Positions 24,320-33,462 of a DNA stretch of 64,000 nt are shown piece by piece; the stretch's first letter is position 1; every line of letters starts with the position of its first letter. The translations under genes and the position numbers were made by a program. Source of the stretch: Kineosporia corallincola (lineage in GTDB: Bacteria; Actinomycetota; Actinomycetes; Actinomycetales; Kineosporiaceae); contig NZ_JAHBAY010000001.1 in NCBI RefSeq assembly GCF_018499875.1, forward strand, positions 248,001 to 312,000. Reading direction: 5' to 3'. The notes under the pieces are model-generated. The model made no database searches. It worked only from the letters and a program-made list of their open reading frames with translations, and was not told the origin of the DNA.

Positions 24320-24601
24320 TCACGGGGTGACGGTGACACCCTTCCAGAACGCCACGCGGTCTTTGATCTGCGCCGCGGCCTGCTTCGGCTCGGGGTAATA
24401 CCAGACGGCGTCGGTGTTCTCGGTGCCGTCGACCGTGACCGAGTAGTACGACGCGGTGCCCTTCCACGGGCAGACGGTGTGCGTGTCGCTGGCGCCGATC
24501 AGGTCCTGGCGCAGTGACGAGGCCGGGAAGTAGGCGTTGCCCTCGACCTCGACGATGTCGTCGGACTCCGCGATCACGGTGCCGTTCCAGATGGCGCGCA
24601 T
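24320..24601 (-). CDS. DUF427-domain protein
   Basis: This 93-aa protein matches the DUF427 family throughout. The start is MRAIWNGTVIAESDDIVEVE; the conserved CPWKGTASYYSVTVDG core and the end YYPEPKQAAAQIKDRVAFWK follow. It is a small single-domain protein of unknown function, widespread in actinobacteria. It is divergent from the lytic transglycosylase gene. Confidence 0.9.
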   Translation of the reverse strand: MRAIWNGTVIAESDDIVEVEGNAYFPASSLRQDLIGASDTHTVCPWKGTASYYSVTVDGTENTDAVWYYPEPKQAAAQIKDRVAFWKGVTVTP

Positions 24602-24690
24602 TCGGTGATTCCTCTCCGGCTGATGCGTGAAATCAGATCCCCTTCGAGAACAGGGCTGCCAAGCGAGCTATTTCTGCTTAAGGTTCTGGG

Positions 24691-26079
24691 GTGCGATGGA
24701 CCGGTTCGGCCCGTTTGATCCGGATCAGTGCTGCGGCGCTGCGCCGGGGGGCAGCTGTGTCTGCCTTCCTGCTCGGCGTCACGGTCGTCTTCATGATGTC
24801 CGGGTCCACCGCGGCGCAGCCCAGAACTCTGGCCGACAGCACCGGGCCCACGCCGTCCACCAGCACCGATGCCGACGCGTACCCCACCGGCAGCATGTCG
24901 CCCTGGCCGTTCGCGGGCACCCCCACAGCGAGCGGCACACCGGTCCTGCCCCTGCCGAGCGGCTCGTCGAGCCCGTCGTCGGGGGCCTACGGCATCTCCG
25001 GCACCAACCAGCTCACCTCGTCGGGCATCCCGCAGCGCGCCTACCAGGCCTACCAGTCGGCGGCCGGGCAACTGGCCGGCACCGACCCGACATGCCGGAT
25101 CCACTGGTCGCTGATCGCCGGGATCGGCCGGGTGGAGAGCAATCACGGCCGCTACGGCGGTTCCACCGTGTCGGCGAGCGGCGTGGTCACCCCGTCGATC
25201 CTCGGGGTGCGGCTGGACGGCTCCACTCCCGGCACCGCCCGGATCAGCGACTCCGACAACGGGGTGTACGACGGCGACACGGTCACCGACCGCGCCGTCG
25301 GCCCGATGCAGTTCCTGCCCGGCACCTGGAAGGCCTACGGCGAGGGCAACCCGCAGAACATCGACAACGCCGCCTTGGCCGCCGGCCGCTACCTCTGCGC
25401 CGGTGACGCCGACCTGAGCACGCGCTCCGGCCAGGAGCGGGCCGTCTACCGCTACAACCACAGCAACAGCTACGTGAGCCTGGTGCTGTCGCTCGCCACC
25501 GCCTACGCCACCGGTCAGCCACAGCAGGTGCCCGCTCCCGACCCGGAGCCCAACCCGTCGCCCACCGACACCGAGCCGCCCGGCACCGCCCCTGGCCCGC
25601 CGCCGGCGCTGCCCGACCCGCCGAAGGCCGCTCCGACGTCCGACCCGACGAAGTCGTCCACGCCGACCAAGACGTCGAAGCCCACCAAGACGTCCACACC
25701 GGCCAGGACGCCCACGCCGACCAGGCCCTCGAAGCCGACCAAGAGCCCCAGCCCCGCCCCGACCAAGACCACGAGCCCGACCCCGACGAAGAGCCCCACC
25801 CCGACGAAGAGCCCCGCCCCGACCAAGAGCCCGACGCCGACGAAGAGCCCGACACCCACGGACGACGGAACACCCACCCCGACGCCCACCGACTCCTGCC
25901 CCACCGTGACGCCCACACCCACGGCGACCCCGACCAGCACGCCCAAGCCCACCCCCACCACGACGCCCACCCCCACGCCCACCGGCACGCCGTGCGGGGC
26001 GGAGGAGACGGTGACGCAGGCGCCGACCGACGGTGCGAGCCCGACGGGCACCCCCACCGCGACGAAGGACACGCCCTAG
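24691..26079 (+). CDS. Exported lytic transglycosylase (SLT_2-like) with Pro/Thr-rich tail
   Basis: This 462-aa protein has an N-terminal signal anchor (VSAFLLGVTVVFMMSGS) and a linker rich in Ser, Pro and Thr. The catalytic domain is at about residues 105-270. Its probable catalytic Glu lies in IGRVESNHGRYGG, and other family motifs are VGPMQFLPGTWKAYG and YRYNHSNSYVSLVLSLATAY. The last 180 residues are Thr/Pro/Lys repeats (TPTKSPTPTKSP-like units), probably a wall-spanning tether. It would cleave glycan strands to 1,6-anhydro-muropeptides. Cys in the tail (PTDSCPTV and GTPCGAEE) may form a disulfide. Start GTG 24691. Confidence 0.88.
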   Translation: MRWTGSARLIRISAAALRRGAAVSAFLLGVTVVFMMSGSTAAQPRTLADSTGPTPSTSTDADAYPTGSMSPWPFAGTPTASGTPVLPLPSGSSSPSSGAYGISGTNQLTSSGIPQRAYQAYQSAAGQLAGTDPTCRIHWSLIAGIGRVESNHGRYGGSTVSASGVVTPSILGVRLDGSTPGTARISDSDNGVYDGDTVTDRAVGPMQFLPGTWKAYGEGNPQNIDNAALAAGRYLCAGDADLSTRSGQERAVYRYNHSNSYVSLVLSLATAYATGQPQQVPAPDPEPNPSPTDTEPPGTAPGPPPALPDPPKAAPTSDPTKSSTPTKTSKPTKTSTPARTPTPTRPSKPTKSPSPAPTKTTSPTPTKSPTPTKSPAPTKSPTPTKSPTPTDDGTPTPTPTDSCPTVTPTPTATPTSTPKPTPTTTPTPTPTGTPCGAEETVTQAPTDGASPTGTPTATKDTP

Positions 26080-26099
26080 GCGTCTCCCGTTCGCCGGGC

Positions 26100-27572
26100 T
26101 CAGGACCCGGCCGGGGACGGGTTCTCCGCTCCGGCCGCGGGTGGCTGGCTGACCGGGCAGTGGTAGCCCGCGGGCGGTGCCGCCGGGGCGTCGTCCCGGA
26201 TGCCGCGCCAGGCGATCAGGGCGCTCAGCGTGACCAGCCCGGCGCAGCACAGCATCGCCGCGCGGAAGCCGCCGGCCAGGGCCTGCGGATCGCTGAAATC
26301 GTCACCGGACAGGCCCATCACGAGCGGTAGCACGGCCACCGAGAGCAGGCCGGCGGTGCGGGCGACGGCGTTGTTCACACCCGAGGCCACCCCGGCGTGC
26401 CGGTCGTCGGCCGCGGCCAGCACGGTGGCGGTGAGCGGGGCCACGGTCAGGGTCAGCCCCAGGCCGAACACCAGCACGGCTGGCAGTACGTGGGTGAAAT
26501 AGCCTGCCGCGGAATTGATCCGGAGCATCAGCAGGAGCCCGGCGGCCATCGTCAGCGGCCCCAGCGTCATCGGCCGCCGGGGCCCGATCCGGGCGGCCAG
26601 GGCTCCGGCGCGCGCCGAGAACGTGAGCATCAGCACGGTCAGCGGCAGGGTGGCGGCGCCGGCCGCCAGCGGGCTCAGTCCCATCACCACCTGGAGCACG
26701 ATCGCGAGCAGGAAGAACACCCCGGAGATCGCGGCGTAGAGCGCCAGCGTGACCAGGTTCGTGGCGGTGAACCGGGCCGAGGCGAAGAGGTCGAGCGGCA
26801 CCAGCGGGTGGTCGCTGCGGCGCTCGGTCACGACGAAGAGCAGCAACCCGAGGACGCCGACGATCGCCGCCACCGCGACCTCCGGCCCCGGATCGCCCGC
26901 CGCCGCGATCAGCGCGTAGGTCACCCCGCCCAGACCGACGGCACCGGTGAGGGCGCCGGTCAGGTCGAGCTGCCGGGGGGCCGTCACGTCGAGCGATTCC
27001 GGCACGTGACGCAGGGCCAGCAGAACCACGAAAACCGTGAGTGGCAGGTTGATCAGGAACGCCCAGCGCCAGGACTGCTCGAGCAGGGCCCCACCCAGCA
27101 GTGGCCCGGCGGCGGACGCCACGCCGCCCAGGCCGGACCAGGCGCCGATCGCCCGGGAGCGGTCGTCCGGGTGGAACGACGCCGAGATCATCGCCAGGCT
27201 GCCCGGTGTCAGCAGGGCCCCGCCGACCCCCTGGAGTGCCCGGGCCAGCACCAGGGTCTCGAGGTTCGGGGCCAGACCGCACAGCAGCGAGGCGACCCCG
27301 AACCAGGTCACCCCGAGCACGAAGACCCGCCGCCGGCCGAACCGGTCGCCGAGTGATCCGCCGAGCAGGATCAGCGCGGCCAGGGTCAGCGCGTAGCCGT
27401 TCACCGTCCACTGGAGGCCGGACACCCCGGCGTCCAGGTCGCGGCCGATCGTGGGCAGCGCCACGTTGACCACCGTGGCGTCGAGGCTCACCACAGCACT
27501 TCCCAGGACGGCGGCGGTCAGGACCCATCGGCCGGGGGCCGAGGAGAGCCGGAGCCGTGCGTCGTCCCCCAT
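26100..27572 (-). CDS. MFS multidrug exporter, DHA2 (EmrB/QacA) type
   Basis: This 490-aa protein has about 14 predicted spans. Family motifs are VVSLDATVVNVALPTIGRDL in TM1, the motif A loop GSLGDRFGRRRVFV and the antiporter motif C region GLGGVASAAGPLLGGALLE. It would export toxic compounds by proton antiport. The C-terminus carries a cytoplasmic tail with one Cys. The ATG at 27572 places TM1 about 17 residues from the start as usual; in-frame ATGs at 27602 and 27656 exist but lie in promoter-like DNA. Convergent with the transglycosylase, divergent from the ABC importer operon. Confidence 0.9.
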   Translation of the reverse strand: MGDDARLRLSSAPGRWVLTAAVLGSAVVSLDATVVNVALPTIGRDLDAGVSGLQWTVNGYALTLAALILLGGSLGDRFGRRRVFVLGVTWFGVASLLCGLAPNLETLVLARALQGVGGALLTPGSLAMISASFHPDDRSRAIGAWSGLGGVASAAGPLLGGALLEQSWRWAFLINLPLTVFVVLLALRHVPESLDVTAPRQLDLTGALTGAVGLGGVTYALIAAAGDPGPEVAVAAIVGVLGLLLFVVTERRSDHPLVPLDLFASARFTATNLVTLALYAAISGVFFLLAIVLQVVMGLSPLAAGAATLPLTVLMLTFSARAGALAARIGPRRPMTLGPLTMAAGLLLMLRINSAAGYFTHVLPAVLVFGLGLTLTVAPLTATVLAAADDRHAGVASGVNNAVARTAGLLSVAVLPLVMGLSGDDFSDPQALAGGFRAAMLCCAGLVTLSALIAWRGIRDDAPAAPPAGYHCPVSQPPAAGAENPSPAGS

Positions 27573-27656
27573 AGGTGCACTTGGTTCACCGAGACCGAAC
27601 ATGTCACCGAGACTGCCCGAACCGTAACGCGCCGTCGAGCCTAGAGTGCTGATCAT

Positions 27657-27931
27657 GGGAAGGCGGCATCGAACGGAAACCTGCGAAACCCTTGCGCCGT
27701 CTACCGTGAGTGATGAATGAATAGCCTGATAGCTGTGACGTCGCTGTTAGTAACGAATTGATCTCGACGTGTTGCCCTGGTTGTCCGGGTCATGACGGCG
27801 GATTCCGCCGCCGTTCATCTTCCGGTCAGCCTGTCGCCGTCCTGATCACCCGGTGCAGCGAACCTGCTGCGTGTCACCGTGTGTTCCGTTGAACCACACG
27901 GGGATACATGTGCCTGAGGAGGCAGAAACAC
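27657..27931. promoter_or_regulatory. Regulatory spacer between the MFS gene and the ABC importer
   Basis: This 275-bp divergent spacer is AT-richer than its surroundings around 27710-27770 and contains a GTTAGTAAC near-palindrome at about 27749. A CGGCGG-ATT-CCGCCG hairpin lies near 27796-27810. No DtxR-type iron box was recognised. The ribosome-binding site GAGGAGG at about 27916-27922 serves the lipoprotein gene. Confidence 0.4.
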
Positions 27932-29059
27932 GTGAAGAAGGTCATGCGCGGTGTGGGTGCGAGTGTGGCGGTGGGCGCGATCGTGGCCCTGGCTGCCTGT
28001 GCGCCGCCGAGTGACGACGACAGCGCGGTCGGCGAGGGTGGCGTCTCCGCCTCCTCCGCCACGTCGGCCGAGGAGTTCGGCGGCATGGACGCCCTGATCG
28101 CCGCGGCCAAGGAGGAGGGCGAGCTGAACGTCATCGCCCTGCCCGACAACTGGGCGAACTACGGCGAGATCAAGGCCGCCTTCACCGAGAAGTACGGCAT
28201 CAAGATCACGACCGACCAGCCGGACGGCGCCAGCCAGGACGAGATCAACTCGGTGAAGACCGAGAAGGGCCGCAGCACCGCGCCCGACGTGCTCGACATG
28301 GGCTCGGCCGTCACCCTGGCCAACACCGACCTGTACGCCGCCTACAAGGTGGCCACCTGGGACGACATCCCGGACGCCCAGAAGGAGTCGACCGGCCTGT
28401 GGGTCAACGACTACGGCGGCTACATGTCGATCGGTTACGACTCCAGCAAGTTCAACTCGGTCACCGCGCTGAAAGACCTGCTGGGCTCGGACTTCAAGAA
28501 CTCGGTGGCGCTGAACGGCGACCCGACGCAGGCCGGCGCCGCGTTCTCCGGCGTGGTCGCGGCCTCGCTGGGCAACGGTGGCTCCGCCGACGACATCAGC
28601 AAGGGCGTCGACTTCTTCAAGGAGCTGAAGGACTCCGGCAACTTCGTGCCGGTGCAGTCCTCCCCGGCCACCATCAAGAGCGGTGAGACCCCGGTCGCCC
28701 TCGACTGGGACTACAACAACGCCGCCGCGGTGAGCGAGAACAAGAACTGGAAGACCGTGGTGCCCGAGGGCGCCGTGGTCGGCAGCTACTACAACCAGGC
28801 CATCAACGCCGACGCCCCGCACCCGGCCGCCGCGCGGCTGTGGCAGGAGTTCCTGTTCTCCGACGAGGGGCAGAACCTGTTCCTCGGCGGTGGCGCCCGC
28901 CCGGTGCGCATGGACGCGATGACCGACGCCGGCACCATCGACGCGGACCTCGCCGCCAAGCTTCCCGAGGTGCCGGGCGAGCCGGTGTTCCTGACCACGG
29001 AGCAGACCGAGGCCGCCACGAAGTACCTCACCGAGAACTGGGCCAAGGCGATCGGCTGA
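27932..29059 (+). CDS. ABC importer substrate-binding lipoprotein (family 1, FbpA/PotD-like)
   Basis: This 375-aa lipoprotein starts at GTG 27932 with GAGGAGG about 9 bases upstream. The signal peptide ends in the lipobox LAAC. The mature protein is a periplasmic-binding fold starting with MDALIAAAKEEGELNVIALP and containing DVLDMGSAVTLANTDLYAAY and the hinge TPVALDWDYNNAA. This class binds ferric iron, 2-aminoethylphosphonate, putrescine or similar cations; the sequence alone does not decide. It is the first gene of a four-gene importer operon. ideR is elsewhere and no iron box is visible, so iron specificity is only one option. Confidence 0.86.
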   Translation: MKKVMRGVGASVAVGAIVALAACAPPSDDDSAVGEGGVSASSATSAEEFGGMDALIAAAKEEGELNVIALPDNWANYGEIKAAFTEKYGIKITTDQPDGASQDEINSVKTEKGRSTAPDVLDMGSAVTLANTDLYAAYKVATWDDIPDAQKESTGLWVNDYGGYMSIGYDSSKFNSVTALKDLLGSDFKNSVALNGDPTQAGAAFSGVVAASLGNGGSADDISKGVDFFKELKDSGNFVPVQSSPATIKSGETPVALDWDYNNAAAVSENKNWKTVVPEGAVVGSYYNQAINADAPHPAAARLWQEFLFSDEGQNLFLGGGARPVRMDAMTDAGTIDADLAAKLPEVPGEPVFLTTEQTEAATKYLTENWAKAIG

Positions 29060-29063
29060 CCTT

Positions 29064-29966
29064 GTGACATCCGTTCCCGTCACACCTGAGGCGGGCGAAA
29101 CCGCCGCCCGGTCCACCCGGACCGGGCGGCGGGTCCCGCTCAGCTGGCTCGGCGTGGTGCCCTTCCTGGCCTACGTCGGGCTCTTCCTGATCCTGCCCAC
29201 CGTGCTCGTGGTGGTGCAGGCGTTCGGCACCCCCGAGGGGCAGCCCACCCTGGCCAACGTCAAGGCACTCGGCGAGAGCTACGTGCTGGAGGCGTTCTGG
29301 CGCAGCATCCTGCTCTCGCTCAGCACCGCCGCGATCGGCGCCGTGTTCGGCGCGGTCCTGGCGTACCTCGTGGTGAGCGGCCCGGCCGACGGCATCGTCC
29401 GCCGCACGGTCACCGCGGCCGCCGGTGTGCTGGCCCAGTTCGGCGGCGTCACCCTGGCTTTCGCGTTCATGGTGAGTGTGGGCAACCAGGGCCTGATCAC
29501 CCTGATGCTCCAGGGCACCGGCCTGGACGTGAGCGGCGGCTGGCTGTACCGGCTGTCCGGCCTGATCGTGGTGTACCTGTACTTCCAGATCCCGCTGATG
29601 GTGCTGGTCTTCCTGCCCGCCCTGGACGGCGTCAAGCCGCAGTGGCGGGAGGCCACCGAGAGCCTCGGCGGTGGCACCTGGGCCTACTGGCGCCACGTCG
29701 GTGTGCCGCTGCTGACACCGCCCTTCCTCGGGGCGTTCCTGCTGCTGTTCGCCAACGCGTTCGCCGCCTACGCCACCGCCGCGGCCCTGATCGGCCAGGG
29801 CGGCATCATCATCCCGCTCCAGATCCGCACCGCCATGACCAGTGAGACCGTGCTCGGCCAGGAGAACGTGGCCAAGGCCCTGGCGCTGGGCATGGTGGTC
29901 GTGGTGGGCGTGGCGATGGCGCTCTACTCCTGGATGCAGCGGAGGTCCGCGCGATGGCTGCGGTGA
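29064..29966 (+). CDS. ABC importer permease 1 (PotB/FbpB-like)
   Basis: This 300-aa permease has six hydrophobic spans. Examples are VPFLAYVGLFLILPTVLVVV, ILLSLSTAAIGAVFGAVLAY and FLGAFLLLFANAFAAYATAA. The EAA-type loop reads EATESLGGGTWAYWRHVGVP and contacts the ATPase. It starts at GTG 29064, 4 bp after the lipoprotein stop, and overlaps the next permease by 13 bp. Confidence 0.9.
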   Translation: MTSVPVTPEAGETAARSTRTGRRVPLSWLGVVPFLAYVGLFLILPTVLVVVQAFGTPEGQPTLANVKALGESYVLEAFWRSILLSLSTAAIGAVFGAVLAYLVVSGPADGIVRRTVTAAAGVLAQFGGVTLAFAFMVSVGNQGLITLMLQGTGLDVSGGWLYRLSGLIVVYLYFQIPLMVLVFLPALDGVKPQWREATESLGGGTWAYWRHVGVPLLTPPFLGAFLLLFANAFAAYATAAALIGQGGIIIPLQIRTAMTSETVLGQENVAKALALGMVVVVGVAMALYSWMQRRSARWLR

Positions 29967-30826
29967 CGACGGAACTCACCGGGCAGGCCCCGGCGGCCCG
30001 GCCCGAACGCGGTCGGCACGCCCGCACCGCCCGCCGGGCCCGGGTGCTCAGAGGTCTGCTGCTGGTGCCCTTCGCGGCGTTCTTCGCCGTGCCGCTGCTG
30101 GCCCTGCTGGAGTTCAGCACCCGGTCCACCGACCTGTCCGGCCCGCGCACGCTGGACTACTGGCGGGCGATCGGCGACAACCCGGATCTGCTCACCGCAC
30201 TGCGGGACTCGCTGCTGCTGGCACTGGTCACCTCGGTGCTGGCACTGGCGCTGCTGGTGCCGACCATGGTCTGGGTGCGGCTGCGGCTGCCGAAGATGCA
30301 CCGCGTGGTGGAGTTCCTCTGCCTGCTGCCGCTGACCATCCCGGCGCTGGTGCTGGTGGTCGGTCTGGGCCCGATCTACCTGTGGATCGCCTACTTCACC
30401 CCGGAGGCGTACGACTCCTCGCCGCTGGTGCTGGTTTTCGCCTACGTCGTGCTGGTGATGCCGTACATGTACCGGGCGCTGGACGCCGGTCTGAGCGCGA
30501 TCGACGTGCGCACCCTGAGCGAGGCCGCCCGCAGTCTGGGGGCCGGCTGGTTCACCGTGATGGTGCGGGTGATCCTGCCCAACACGCTCTCCGCCGTGCT
30601 GAACGCGTCGCTGTTGTCGGTGGCCCTGGTGCTCGGTGAGTTCACCGTGGCCTCGCTGCTCAACTACGACAACCTCCAGGTGGCGATCAACCTTCAGGCC
30701 CAGGCCAGCGTCGGGGTGTCGGTCGCGCTGGCCGCCGCCTCGCTGATGTTCGTGTTCGTGCTGCTGTTCGCGCTGTCGTTCGTCGGCCGCCGCCGGCCGG
30801 CCCGCGTGACCGCTGAGGAGAAGTGA
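29954..30826 (+). CDS. ABC importer permease 2 (PotC/FbpB-like)
   Basis: This 290-aa permease has six spans after an Arg-rich cytoplasmic N-terminus. Its EAA loop is SEAARSLGAGWFTVMVRVIL. Hydrophobic segments include LLLVPFAAFFAVPLLALLEF and SVALAAASLMFVFVLLFALS. The start overlaps permease 1 by 13 bp, indicating tight coupling, and the ATPase gene begins 1 bp after its stop. Together the two permeases form the translocation pore. Confidence 0.9.
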   Translation: MAAVTTELTGQAPAARPERGRHARTARRARVLRGLLLVPFAAFFAVPLLALLEFSTRSTDLSGPRTLDYWRAIGDNPDLLTALRDSLLLALVTSVLALALLVPTMVWVRLRLPKMHRVVEFLCLLPLTIPALVLVVGLGPIYLWIAYFTPEAYDSSPLVLVFAYVVLVMPYMYRALDAGLSAIDVRTLSEAARSLGAGWFTVMVRVILPNTLSAVLNASLLSVALVLGEFTVASLLNYDNLQVAINLQAQASVGVSVALAAASLMFVFVLLFALSFVGRRRPARVTAEEK

Positions 30827-30827
30827 C

Positions 30828-31922
30828 GTGACGGAAACTGTTGCCCCGACCGAGATCCCGGGCGGTTCCCGGGCCGGGGTCGAAGTCCGGCTGGAGGGTC
30901 TGCGCCGTAGCTACGGCGCGGTGACCGCCCTGGACGGCCTCGACCTCACCATCGAGCCGGGTGAGTTCGTCGCCCTGCTCGGCCCCTCCGGCTGCGGAAA
31001 GACCACCGCCCTGCGGCTTCTCGCCGGTCTGGAAGACGCGGACGGCGGACGGGTGGTGGTCGGTGGCCGCGACGTCACCGGGCTGCCCACCAACAAGCGC
31101 GACATGGGCATGGTGTTCCAGGCCTACTCGCTGTTCCCGCACATGACGGCCCGGCAGAACGTGGCCTTCGGGCTGCGGCTGCGCAAGGTCGGCGAGGCCG
31201 AGCGCAACCGGCGGGCCGGCGAGATGCTGGAGCTGGTCGGGCTTTCGGCGCAGGCCGACCGCTACGCCCACCAGATGTCCGGCGGTCAGCAGCAGCGGGT
31301 GGCCCTGGCCCGGGCCCTGGCGATCCGCCCCACCGTGCTGCTGCTCGACGAGCCGCTCTCCGCCCTGGACGCCAAGGTGCGCGCCAGCCTGCGCGACGAG
31401 ATCCGGCGCGTGCAGCTGGAGGTCGGCATCACCACCCTCTTCGTCACCCACGACCAGGAGGAGGCGCTCGCCGTCGCCGACCGGGTCGGGGTGATGAACG
31501 CCGGCCGGCTGGAGCAGCTCGGTGCGCCCACCGAGGTGTACAGCCGCCCCGCCACCCCGTTCGTGGCCGAGTTCGTCGGGCTCTCGAACCGGCTCCCGGC
31601 CACCGTGAAGGGTTCGGCGGCGGACGTTCTCGGCATCTCGCTGCCGACGGTCGCCTCGTCGGTGCCGGACGGCGCGGGGTTCGCCCTGGTGCGCCCGGAG
31701 GCCGTCGACCTGGTCCCGGCCCCGAGCGCCGACGGGGATCCGCTGGTCGGGCAGGTGATCGCGGTGTCGTTCCTCGGCGCGGTCAGCCGGATCACCGTGG
31801 ATCTGGGGCAGCACGGCAAGGTGCTCGCCCAGATGCCGACCTCGCAGGCCGGCGGGTTCGGTGCGGGCAGCCTGGCCCGGGTGACCTTCCGGCCCGACCC
31901 GGTGCTGGTGGTGGCCGGGTAG
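30828..31922 (+). CDS. ABC importer ATP-binding protein with TOBE domain
   Basis: This 364-aa ATPase has Walker A GPSGCGKTTALR and the Q loop VFQAYSLFPHMTARQNVAFG. The signature MSGGQQQRVALARALA, Walker B LLLDEPLSALDAKVR and the switch His VTHDQEEAL follow. The C-terminal 120 residues form a TOBE-type regulatory domain, as in PotA, FbpC and PhnT. The start is GTG 30828. Two permeases, one lipoprotein and this dimeric ATPase make a complete importer. No terminator was recognised in the 42 bp before the convergent TauE gene. Confidence 0.93.
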   Translation: MTETVAPTEIPGGSRAGVEVRLEGLRRSYGAVTALDGLDLTIEPGEFVALLGPSGCGKTTALRLLAGLEDADGGRVVVGGRDVTGLPTNKRDMGMVFQAYSLFPHMTARQNVAFGLRLRKVGEAERNRRAGEMLELVGLSAQADRYAHQMSGGQQQRVALARALAIRPTVLLLDEPLSALDAKVRASLRDEIRRVQLEVGITTLFVTHDQEEALAVADRVGVMNAGRLEQLGAPTEVYSRPATPFVAEFVGLSNRLPATVKGSAADVLGISLPTVASSVPDGAGFALVRPEAVDLVPAPSADGDPLVGQVIAVSFLGAVSRITVDLGQHGKVLAQMPTSQAGGFGAGSLARVTFRPDPVLVVAG

Positions 31923-31964
31923 GACCCGGCCTGGTACGGATCGGCCCCGCAGGCCGGCCGGCGT

Positions 31965-32837
31965 CTAGAAGAAGGCCTGTACGGCCAGCTGCACGGCGAG
32001 TCCCAGCCCGGCCAGGGCGATCAGCACGCGCAGGGGCCCGGCCGGGGCGTGGCGCAGCACCAGCGGGCCGATCCGGCCGCCGATCAGGAAACCCACGGCG
32101 AGCGGCACGCAGTGCAGCCAGTCCACCGGGCCGAAGAGGGTGAACCAGACCGCCGCGACCAGGTTCGCGGCGGTCAGCACCGTGGTGCGCACGGCACTGG
32201 CCCGGGCCAGGCCGAGCGGGGTCAGGGCGAGCAGGAGGGCCACCAGCATCACGCCCGCGGCGGCGCCGAAGTAGCCGCTGTAGATGCCGACGAAAAACGT
32301 GCTGACCAGCAGCACCCGAGACGGCGTGATCAGCGGTGGGTGCGGGTCGAGATCGGCTGCGGTGTGCGGGATCCGGCCGGCCGGGAGGTCGGCCAACGCC
32401 TCGGCCTCGGCCTCGCTCCCGGCCACGCCCTCGCTGTCGGGCCCGGCCTCACCCTCGGCTGAGACGGCGGCGCTCGGCCCGGTGCGCACCAGCACCGCCA
32501 GGGCGGCGCCGCCGATCAGGAACGGCACCAGCCGCTCCAGCACCTCCGACGGCGTGATCAGTAGCAGCACGCCGCCGGCGATCCCGCCGGGAACGGCCCA
32601 GCACAGCAGTTTTCGCACCAGGGCGCCCTGCCCACGCAGCTCCGGCCGGGAGCCGAGCAGAGTGCCCAGGCCGGAGAACACCAGGGCGATCGTGTTGGTC
32701 ACGTTGGCGCTGGTCGGCGGCAGGCCGACAGCCAGCAGAGCGGGGTAACTGACCAGTGAGGCCAGCCCGGCGATGCTGCCGGACAGCCCGCCGCCGATCC
32801 CGGCCAGCACCAGCAGTGCCGCTGTTTCCACGTTCAT
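31965..32837 (-). CDS. TauE/SafE-family sulfite/organosulfur anion exporter
   Basis: This 290-aa protein has about eight spans in two similar halves. The first half begins MNVETAALLVLAGIGGGLSG and carries GLPPTSANVTNTIALVFSGL. The second half carries STFFVGIYSGYFGAAAGVML. An acidic linker (AEGEAGPDSEGVAGSEAEAE) separates them. TauE/SafE members export sulfite, sulfoacetate or other anions. It is the last gene of a leftward operon: it starts 7 bp after the SUFU-domain gene, itself 15 bp after a QueE-like gene. That context is unusual for this transporter family. Confidence 0.88.
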   Translation of the reverse strand: MNVETAALLVLAGIGGGLSGSIAGLASLVSYPALLAVGLPPTSANVTNTIALVFSGLGTLLGSRPELRGQGALVRKLLCWAVPGGIAGGVLLLITPSEVLERLVPFLIGGAALAVLVRTGPSAAVSAEGEAGPDSEGVAGSEAEAEALADLPAGRIPHTAADLDPHPPLITPSRVLLVSTFFVGIYSGYFGAAAGVMLVALLLALTPLGLARASAVRTTVLTAANLVAAVWFTLFGPVDWLHCVPLAVGFLIGGRIGPLVLRHAPAGPLRVLIALAGLGLAVQLAVQAFF

Positions 32838-32844
32838 CGGCGGG

Positions 32845-33447
32845 TCATCGGGTCAGCGCCGAAACCCGTTGCGGGTCCAGCAGATCGGTGTCCGCGTCCC
32901 GCCACAGCTGCCGCAGGTGACCGGCGCCCCGGGCCCGGGCCAGCGCGGCCTCGTCGTTCGTCATCGGCAGCACCGGGTAGAACCGGACCGGCTCCACGCC
33001 GTCCCGGTCCGGCACGGCTCCGGCCGCCACCAGGTCGAGGGGCGGAACCAGTTCGTCGTCCCCCAGCAGCACCGCGCTGACCCGCGCACCGGGCCACAAC
33101 GGCTGCCGCAGGTCGATCGTGGCACCGGCTCCCAGCACCAGGCCCTCGACCTGCGGGGTGGCGGCGAGCACGGCCAGGGTGCGCAGCACCTCGTCGCGCC
33201 CGGGCCGCAGGCTCAGCACGAGCTCCGCGCGCGGGCCGCGCAGCGGGTCGGCGACGGTGGCCGTGGCCGGGTGCATCGGTTCCTGACTGACGCCGGCGGT
33301 GGCGTAACGCACCACACCGGTGCGGTCCGGCCCGAACCGGTCGACGTTCAGCGGGCGAGTGCCGAGGAAGGTGACGGACGCACCGGCCACCGGCCCGGGG
33401 TAGGCCGCCGCGAGGTGCGAGCGGACGAGATCAGGGACGGCGGGCAC
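32845..33447 (-). CDS. Suppressor-of-fused (SUFU) domain protein
   Basis: This 200-aa protein is recognised as the bacterial SUFU-like family. An N-terminal helix is followed by FLGTRPLNVDRFGPDRTGVV and RYATAGVSQEPM, then ELVLSLRPGRDEVLRTLAVL and the C-terminal VEPVRFYPVLPMTNDEAALA. Bacterial SUFU proteins occur as immunity-like or accessory proteins; the biochemical role is unknown. The start is GTG 33447. It lies between QueE-like and TauE/SafE genes with gaps of 15 and 7 bp, so cotranscription is likely. Confidence 0.72.
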   Translation of the reverse strand: MPAVPDLVRSHLAAAYPGPVAGASVTFLGTRPLNVDRFGPDRTGVVRYATAGVSQEPMHPATATVADPLRGPRAELVLSLRPGRDEVLRTLAVLAATPQVEGLVLGAGATIDLRQPLWPGARVSAVLLGDDELVPPLDLVAAGAVPDRDGVEPVRFYPVLPMTNDEAALARARGAGHLRQLWRDADTDLLDPQRVSALTR

Positions 33448-33462
33448 CCCCGTATTCCATCA

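Noticed and set aside
25660-25870. Short tandem repeats resembling a CRISPR-like array
   Set aside because: They are the in-frame codons of a Thr/Pro/Lys-rich protein tail without unique spacers of even length.
27657-27931. Iron (IdeR) box before the ABC importer
   Set aside because: No sequence close to the 19-bp TTAGGTTAGCCTAACCTAA-type consensus was found, so iron specificity of the importer is left open.
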